50,377 nt of DNA from a bacterium (GTDB lineage: Bacteria > CAYTYR01 > UBA6262). Below are positions 45,753 through 50,377 of the stretch, piece by piece. Each line of letters begins with the position of its first letter. Within the stretch, counting starts at the first letter, position 1. The notes below the pieces were generated by a model. The model saw only the letters and a list, made by a program, of their open reading frames with translations. It had not been told where the DNA came from and made no database searches. Where the stretch lies: the NCBI GenBank assembly GCA_028712895.1, contig JAQTPL010000011.1, positions 1 to 50,377 on the forward strand, given 5' to 3'. The position numbers and the translations under genes are program-made.

Positions 45753-45938
45753 ATGGCTAAAAAATGCTTACGTATTAAGGCAACACAGGAGCCAAAATTC
45801 AGTACCAGGAAGTACAACCGCTGTCCGCTCTGCGGCCGGTCGCGCGCTTTCCTGCGCAAGTTCCAGATGTGCCGCCTCTGTTTCCGGAAATTGACCCACC
45901 GGGGCGAGATCGTTGGCGTAACCAAGTCCAGCTGGTAA
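45753..45938 (+). CDS. rpsN: 30S ribosomal protein S14, zinc-binding type (uS14)
   Basis: A 61-residue type Z S14, starting at ATG 45753 ([24 protein letters not shown]) with AAGGGG upstream. The zinc site is CPLC and CRLC, in the [40 protein letters not shown] context. The open frame extends back to 45681 only by running through the end of rplE. It is the C+ form rather than the longer zinc-free form. Confidence 0.96.
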   Translation: MAKKCLRIKATQEPKFSTRKYNRCPLCGRSRAFLRKFQMCRLCFRKLTHRGEIVGVTKSSW

Positions 45939-45961
45939 ATTATTTTAAAGGAGAATGTTGC

Positions 45962-46360
45962 ATGACTATAACTGATCCTATCAGTGATATGATTAACCGC
46001 ATTAGTAATGCGAGCAAGACCAAAAAAGAAAAAGTAGATATTCCCGCATCCAAGCTGAAAGCGGAGATTGCCCGCGTTTTAAAAAATGAGGGCTATATCG
46101 CCAACTGCAAGGTGATCGAGGACCGTAAGCAGGGAATATTGCGGGTATATTTAAAATATACGCCGGACAAGAAGAGCGTCATTACCGGCATTAAGAAAGT
46201 CAGCCGTTCCGGCCGCCGGGCCTATAAAGGCACCAAGGAATTGCCGCGGATTCTGGCTGGTTTAGGTACTGCCGTGGTCAGCACCAATAAGGGGCTGATG
46301 ACGGACAAGGAAGCGCGCCTGGCAAAAATAGGCGGCGAAGTGATCTGTTATATCTGGTAA
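45962..46360 (+). CDS. rpsH: 30S ribosomal protein S8 (uS8)
   Basis: A 132-residue protein starting at ATG 45962 ([33 protein letters not shown]), with AAAGGAG upstream; upstream in-frame codons run through rps[53 protein letters not shown] ends it, matching the family. It folds the central domain of 16S rRNA and represses the spc operon in E. coli; no such site was looked for in detail. Confidence 0.96.
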   Translation: MTITDPISDMINRISNASKTKKEKVDIPASKLKAEIARVLKNEGYIANCKVIEDRKQGILRVYLKYTPDKKSVITGIKKVSRSGRRAYKGTKELPRILAGLGTAVVSTNKGLMTDKEARLAKIGGEVICYIW

Positions 46361-46382
46361 GGAAAGCTAAAGGAGGAAACGC

Positions 46383-46952
46383 GTGTCTAGAGTAGGGAAA
46401 AAAATCATAACAATTCCAAAAGGAGTCAAGGTCACGGTTAACGGCCAGCATGTTGAAGCTACCGGCCCGTTAGGGACCTTAAAGTATACTATTCCCGGAT
46501 GGATGACCATGAAGCTCGAAGGGGAGACTATCTCGGTACTCTGTGAGAACCTGACCAATGACAAGAAACCGGTCTATGGCTTAACCCGGGCGCTGGTCAA
46601 TAACCTGGTCAATGGAGTGGCCAAAGCCTTTTCCAAGAACCTGGAGATACGGGGTATTGGTTTTAAAGCGCTGGTCCAGGGAACTAAACTTAATTTACAG
46701 CTTGGTTTTACGCACCCTTGCGTATTGGATATACCGGAAGGCGTACAAGTGAAGGTTGATGAAAATACAAAAATATCAGTCAGCGGCGCTGACCGTTACA
46801 AAGTAGGAGAATTCGCTAATAAGATCAGGTCCCAAAGAATTCCTGAACCATATAAAGGCACTGGCATCCGTTACCTGAATGAATATGTGCGCAAGAAAGT
46901 CGGCAAAACCGGAGTAGCGGCTGGTGCAGCAGCAGGCGGAGGAGCGAAGTAA
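46383..46952 (+). CDS. rplF: 50S ribosomal protein L6 (uL6)
   Basis: A 189-residue protein with GTG start 46383 (AGGAGG at 46371-46376). [32 protein letters not shown] opens it, and [26 protein letters not shown] and the [26 protein letters not shown] segment follow. The end carries a short Gly/Ala-rich tail ([12 protein letters not shown]), longer than usual by about ten residues. The stop overlaps the rplR start by one base. Confidence 0.95.
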   Translation: MSRVGKKIITIPKGVKVTVNGQHVEATGPLGTLKYTIPGWMTMKLEGETISVLCENLTNDKKPVYGLTRALVNNLVNGVAKAFSKNLEIRGIGFKALVQGTKLNLQLGFTHPCVLDIPEGVQVKVDENTKISVSGADRYKVGEFANKIRSQRIPEPYKGTGIRYLNEYVRKKVGKTGVAAGAAAGGGAK

Positions 46953-47317
46953 TGAAAACAGCCAAAAAAGTAGTAAAACTGCAATTACGCAAAGAGAGAG
47001 TGCGCGGGAAGATCCGGGGAACTGCGGAACGGCCCAGATTGTGTGTTTATAAGAGCACCAAGCATATTTATGCGCAGGTCATTAATGACCTGGCCGGCAA
47101 GACCTTAGTATCGGCCAGCACGGTAGGCCCTGAATTCAAGGATAAAAAAGTAAAGGCCGGGACCATCGCGGCAGCTAAGGTCATCGGTAGCCTGGTCGCT
47201 GAAAAAGCTCTGGCCGCGGGGATCACCAAAATAGTCTTTGACCGGGGTGGTAATCTTTATCACGGACGGGTCAAAGTATTGGCCGATAGCGCCAGAGAAA
47301 AAGGATTGAAATTTTAA
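46952..47317 (+). CDS. rplR: 50S ribosomal protein L18 (uL18)
   Basis: A 121-residue protein of typical length. [44 protein letters not shown] and [31 protein letters not shown] are diagnostic. It binds 5S rRNA with L5. It is translationally coupled to rplF through TAATG. A spacer with a TCCGCCT/AGGCGGA palindrome (47337-47351) follows. Confidence 0.96.
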   Translation: MKTAKKVVKLQLRKERVRGKIRGTAERPRLCVYKSTKHIYAQVINDLAGKTLVSASTVGPEFKDKKVKAGTIAAAKVIGSLVAEKALAAGITKIVFDRGGNLYHGRVKVLADSAREKGLKF

Positions 47318-47336
47318 TTAGAAAATAGATTACACA

Positions 47337-47355
47337 TCCGCCTAAGGCGGACAAG
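47337..47355 (+). repeat. TCCGCCT/AGGCGGA palindrome before rpsE
   Basis: TCCGCCT (47337-47343), one A, AGGCGGA (47345-47351), then CAAGGAA. It shares GGCGGACAAGG with the element before rplM (10965-10978) and resembles that before tuf. Confidence 0.55.
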
Positions 47356-47378
47356 GAATAAAGTAATAGGAGGAAAAC

Positions 47379-47891
47379 TTGGCACGGATCAGTCCAGATG
47401 GATTAGAATTAAAAGACAAAGTAGTGAACGTTGCCCGCGTGGCTAAAGTGGTCAAAGGTGGAAAACGGTTTTCCTTTGCCGCCCTGGTCGTGGTTGGCGA
47501 TGAAAAAGGTCATGTCGGTGTCGGCACCGGCAAAGCCAAAGAAGTGCAGGATGCCATTCAAAAAGGCGTAACCAACGCTAAAAAGAATTTGATCAAAGTG
47601 ACTTTAAAGGAAGGGACCGTGCCGCACGAAGTAAACGGCCATTTTGGCAGTGCCAATGTGCTGATGAAACCGGCGTGCCCAGGTACCGGCGTGATCGCCG
47701 GCGGCGGAGTGAGAATAGTGCTGGAACTGGCCGGGGCCAAGAATGTATTGACCAAATCATTAGGTTCCAAGAATCCGTACAACGTAGTTTATGCAACCTT
47801 TGACGGGTTAGCGCAGATGCGGACTGAAAATCTTAATGTGAGCATGGAAACTGAAAGAGCGGCACAAGAATTAAAACACACAACTGTTTAA
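47379..47891 (+). CDS. rpsE: 30S ribosomal protein S5 (uS5)
   Basis: A 170-residue protein with TTG start 47379 preceded by AGGAGG (47369-47374). [53 protein letters not shown] is the S5 dsRNA-binding fold; [43 protein letters not shown] ends it. It helps decoding accuracy. The next gene is rplO; the usual rpmD between them is absent. Confidence 0.96.
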   Translation: MARISPDGLELKDKVVNVARVAKVVKGGKRFSFAALVVVGDEKGHVGVGTGKAKEVQDAIQKGVTNAKKNLIKVTLKEGTVPHEVNGHFGSANVLMKPACPGTGVIAGGGVRIVLELAGAKNVLTKSLGSKNPYNVVYATFDGLAQMRTENLNVSMETERAAQELKHTTV

Positions 47892-47908
47892 TCAAGGAGT
47901 ATTGACCA

Positions 47909-48355
47909 ATGCAATTGACTGATTTAAGACCAGCAAAAGGTGCCACTAAAAGAAGAAAGATCGTAGGCCGCGGTCATGGTTCCGGTCATGGGCATACAGC
48001 TTGCCGTGGTATGAAAGGGCAGAATTCGCGTTCCGGCGGCGGGACTCGGCCGGGCTTTGAAGGCGGACAGATGCCTTTGGCCAGGCGCTTGCCCAAGCGC
48101 GGTTTTAACAGCCGTACTAAAAACAATTTTGCAGTAGTTAATTTAGACCAGCTGGAAAATAATTTCTCGGCCAATGCCGAAGTTACCCCGCAGGTATTAT
48201 TGGACAAGAAGATCGTTGATATCCTGCAGGATGGCGTCAAGTTGCTGAGCCGCGGCGAGATCAAGAAGAACCTGACAGTTAAAGTGCATGCGTGCAGCGC
48301 CAAGGCTAAGGAAATGATCGAAAAAGCCGGCGGCAAGTTAGAATTAATAAAATAA
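47909..48355 (+). CDS. rplO: 50S ribosomal protein L15 (uL15)
   Basis: A 148-residue protein. LTDLRPAKGATKRRKIVGRGHGSGHGHTACRGMKGQNSRSGGGTRPGFEGGQMPLARRLPKRGF is the basic, Gly-rich extended arm that threads the subunit; VHACSAKAKEMIEKAGGKLELIK ends the globular part. It lies 17 bases after rpsE, with no rpmD. A repeat-rich spacer separates it from secY. Confidence 0.96.
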   Translation: MQLTDLRPAKGATKRRKIVGRGHGSGHGHTACRGMKGQNSRSGGGTRPGFEGGQMPLARRLPKRGFNSRTKNNFAVVNLDQLENNFSANAEVTPQVLLDKKIVDILQDGVKLLSRGEIKKNLTVKVHACSAKAKEMIEKAGGKLELIK

Positions 48356-48357
48356 TC

Positions 48358-48470
48358 AATGCTAAATTACAAATTACATCGTTCCTGCGGAACTTATTAC
48401 AAATTCAGGTAAGAAACTTACCATAATTTAGCATCAGCGAAGCGATGGCATTTAGAATTTAAAATTTTAC
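48358..48470. repeat. dispersed intergenic repeat, copy 2
   Basis: It contains CGTTCCTGCGGAA, TTATTACAAATTCAG, ATTTAGCATCAGCGAAGCG and TTTAGAATTTA in the same order as 22268-22341. An extra GTAAGAAACTTAC palindrome sits in the middle. It fills the 129-base rplO-secY spacer. Confidence 0.7.
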
Positions 48471-48484
48471 AAGAGGAGCTGAAA

Positions 48485-49804
48485 TTGCTTAAAGGATTTG
48501 GAGATATTTTCAGAATTCCTGATTTAAGAAAGAAAATTCTTTTTACTCTTGGTGTCGTAATTGTTTACCGGATCGGGGCTTTCATTCCCACTCCCGGTAT
48601 TGATGCCGGCGTTTTAAAGAACTTTTTTGAAACCCAGAAAGGCACCTTGATCGGGTTCTTTGACCTGTTCAGCGGCGGCGCTTTGAGCAAGTTATCCATT
48701 TTCTCCATGGGTATCATGCCGTACATCAATGCATCAATTATCATGTCTTTATTGCAAACCGTGGTGCCATTTTTAGAGCAATTAGCCAAAGAAGGCGCCA
48801 GCGGCCGTAAAAAACTTAATCAATATACCCGGATAGGGACCCTGGTCCTGGCTGCAGTCCAGTCATATGGCCTGACTTTTTGGATGCAGAGCATGAAAGT
48901 CGGTGGCGCGAGCGTAGTTAAAAATCCTGGATTAGAGTTCCAATTGTTAACTGTAGTCACTTTAACTACCGGCACGGTATTTATCATGTGGCTCGGAGAG
49001 CAGATCACGGAGCGTGGTATTGGTAACGGCATATCCATTCTGATCTTTGCCGGTATTATTGACCGCATTCCGGCTATTCTTTTTGATACTTGGCAGCTGT
49101 TTAAGAGTGGGGAAATGAGCCTGTTTACGGTTGCGGCCCTTGTTGTGGTGATTGTCCTGCTAATCGGTTTTGTGGTTTATATCCAGCAGGCGCAACGGAA
49201 GATACCTGTGCAATATGCCAAGCGTATTGTTGGCCGCAGGATGTATGGCGGGCAGTCCAGCTATTTACCCCTGCGGGTAGACCAGTCTGGCGTGATCGCC
49301 GTGATCTTTGCCGTAAGTATCATGATGTTCCCGGCTACGATCGGGCAATTTTTCCCGAATGTGACTTTTTTCAAAAGCATAGCCGAATGGTTCACTCGCG
49401 GCGGCTTGATCTATAACTTGGTCTATGCGCTCCTGATCATTTTCTTTTGCTATTTCTATACCGCTATTACCTTCAATCCCAGTGATTTGGCTGATAATAT
49501 GAAAAAACAAGGCGGTTTCATCCCAGGCATCAGGCCGGGGCCGCCGACCAGCGAATATATTGACCGGGTCTTGACCAGGATCACCCTGATCGGGGCAATC
49601 TTTGTGGTTTTCATCGCCATTGTTCCGGATATTATTTTTTCCGGCCTGCACGCCGAGTTCTGGTCGGGCGTATTAAGCGGCACATCGATCCTGATCGTGG
49701 TTGGCGTGGCTTTGGATACCATGGGACAGGTAGAATCACACCTTTTGATGCGGCATTATGAAGGATTCATGAAAAAAGCCCATCTTAAAGGAAGAATGCA
49801 ATAA
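48485..49804 (+). CDS. secY: preprotein translocase subunit SecY
   Basis: A 439-residue protein with ten hydrophobic helices, the channel of SecYEG. KKILFTLGVVIVYRIGAFIPTPGIDAG marks helix 1 and the plug region; GEQITERGIGNGISILIFAGI, the YAKRIVGRRMYGGQSSYLPLRVDQSGVI loop and NPSDLADNMKKQGGFIPGIRPG are all conserved. The start is TTG 48485, with AGAGGAG at 48472-48478. The stop overlaps adk by one base. Confidence 0.97.
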   Translation: MLKGFGDIFRIPDLRKKILFTLGVVIVYRIGAFIPTPGIDAGVLKNFFETQKGTLIGFFDLFSGGALSKLSIFSMGIMPYINASIIMSLLQTVVPFLEQLAKEGASGRKKLNQYTRIGTLVLAAVQSYGLTFWMQSMKVGGASVVKNPGLEFQLLTVVTLTTGTVFIMWLGEQITERGIGNGISILIFAGIIDRIPAILFDTWQLFKSGEMSLFTVAALVVVIVLLIGFVVYIQQAQRKIPVQYAKRIVGRRMYGGQSSYLPLRVDQSGVIAVIFAVSIMMFPATIGQFFPNVTFFKSIAEWFTRGGLIYNLVYALLIIFFCYFYTAITFNPSDLADNMKKQGGFIPGIRPGPPTSEYIDRVLTRITLIGAIFVVFIAIVPDIIFSGLHAEFWSGVLSGTSILIVVGVALDTMGQVESHLLMRHYEGFMKKAHLKGRMQ

Positions 49805-50364
49805 TGCGGATTATTTTATTCGGCGGACCCGGAGCTGGCAAAGGAACGCAGGCAGAGAAGATCGTCAGCCATTATCATATACCGCAGATCTCTACCGGAG
49901 ACATCCTGCGTGAAACAGCAGCCAGCGCATCTCCTTTGGCCTTGAAAATTAAGGAAGTGATGAGCAAAGGAGAGCTGGTATCAGATGATTTATTGAAAGA
50001 GATCGTGGCTGAGCGTCTGGCCAAGCCTGATTGCCAGGCAGGGTTTATTCTCGACGGATATCCCCGGACTACCCGGCAGGCGCACGACCTGGAAGAGATC
50101 CTTGAAGCCCGTGGCCTAAAACTTGATGCCGTATTGTACATCGAAGTCCCTGAACAGGAATTAGTGACGCGTTTATCCAAGCGGGGACGCGCGGATGACA
50201 ATGAAAAGACGATCAAGAACAGGTTGAAAGTATATGAGTCCACCACCCGGCCGGTCCTTGATTTCTATAAAGAAAAAAAGCATTTGAAAAAGGTTAATGG
50301 CATCGGATCGATTGACCAGATATTTGCCTTGATCAGGAGTATCATGGATACTATTAAGAAGTGA
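49804..50364 (+). CDS. adk: adenylate kinase, short-LID type
   Basis: A 186-residue kinase balancing AMP, ADP and ATP. The P-loop is GGPGAGKGT (7-15), then ISTGDILRE for AMP binding, and GFILDGYPRTTRQA. The LID is the short RLSKRGRADDNEKTIKNRL form with no zinc cysteines. The start overlaps the secY stop by one base, the common secY-adk arrangement. The window ends 13 bases after the stop; map is the usual next gene but is not visible. Confidence 0.96.
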   Translation: MRIILFGGPGAGKGTQAEKIVSHYHIPQISTGDILRETAASASPLALKIKEVMSKGELVSDDLLKEIVAERLAKPDCQAGFILDGYPRTTRQAHDLEEILEARGLKLDAVLYIEVPEQELVTRLSKRGRADDNEKTIKNRLKVYESTTRPVLDFYKEKKHLKKVNGIGSIDQIFALIRSIMDTIKK

Positions 50365-50377
50365 TATAATAATATTA

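Noticed and set aside
50361-50377. TATAAT near the right edge as a promoter for the next gene
   Set aside because: No -35 element lies at a suitable distance, and the downstream gene is outside the window.
1-50377. tRNA, rRNA, CRISPR or insertion-sequence genes
   Set aside because: I looked for tRNA cloverleaves (including trnW near secE), regular spaced repeats and transposases and saw none. A scanning program could still find a small RNA.

Overview
The window is about 50 kb of chromosome from a diderm bacterium, probably an uncultured candidate-phylum lineage (Omnitrophota, Firestonebacteria or Desantisbacteria type). It has signal peptides, outer-membrane barrels, a PorV-like protein, sigma70-type TTGACA/TATAAT promoters, many TTG starts and the rplKAJL-rpoBC-str-S10-spc gene order. 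The phylum is inferred from general look and gene order and is not proven. No tRNA, rRNA, CRISPR, transposase or phage gene was seen.

Region 1 (1-10882) is accessory surface biology. After the tail of an unidentified gene comes a GspE/PilB-like protein. It keeps the tandem MshEN c-di-GMP-binding motif but has lost key ATPase residues. Next is a clear c-di-GMP-I (GEMM) riboswitch with its own terminator, controlling a secreted protein. The following secreted genes encode three proteins sharing a chaperone-like beta domain, a PorV/UPF0164-like barrel, a FlgD-like C-terminal domain, and a 975-residue modular protein (seven-repeat propeller, binding module, FN3). That last protein shares its C-terminal domain with the riboswitch-controlled protein. 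I read this as a c-di-GMP-controlled surface assembly or adhesion locus that I cannot match to a named system. It is the best candidate here for an undescribed system.

Region 2 (10899-22674) is mostly housekeeping. It holds rplM-rpsI, a lone reverse-strand secreted protein, then a tightly packed forward run: argC-argJ, tsaC, a low-molecular-weight phosphatase, glyA, a WecA/TagO-type transferase, wecB, a thioredoxin-fold lipoprotein without a CxxC, and a fused double ECF-type ATPase without a neighbouring EcfT. A DUF3467 protein follows.

Region 3 (22833-50377) starts with an outer-membrane-like protein and then the large translation/transcription cluster: secE-nusG-rplK-rplA, rplJ-rplL-rpoB-rpoC, rpsL-rpsG-fusA-tuf, then S10 and spc genes through secY and adk. 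Ribosomal autoregulatory RNA sites are visible: an L1 site between rplK and rplA and an L10-type leader with terminator before rplJ. rpmD (uL30) is missing from its usual place between rpsE and rplO.

Many spacers, even inside the ribosomal operons, carry imperfect inverted repeats built from short repeated words. One family occurs twice with recognisable sequence (22268-22341 and 48358-48470). A small GGCGGACA-containing element sits just upstream of the ribosome binding site of three translation genes.
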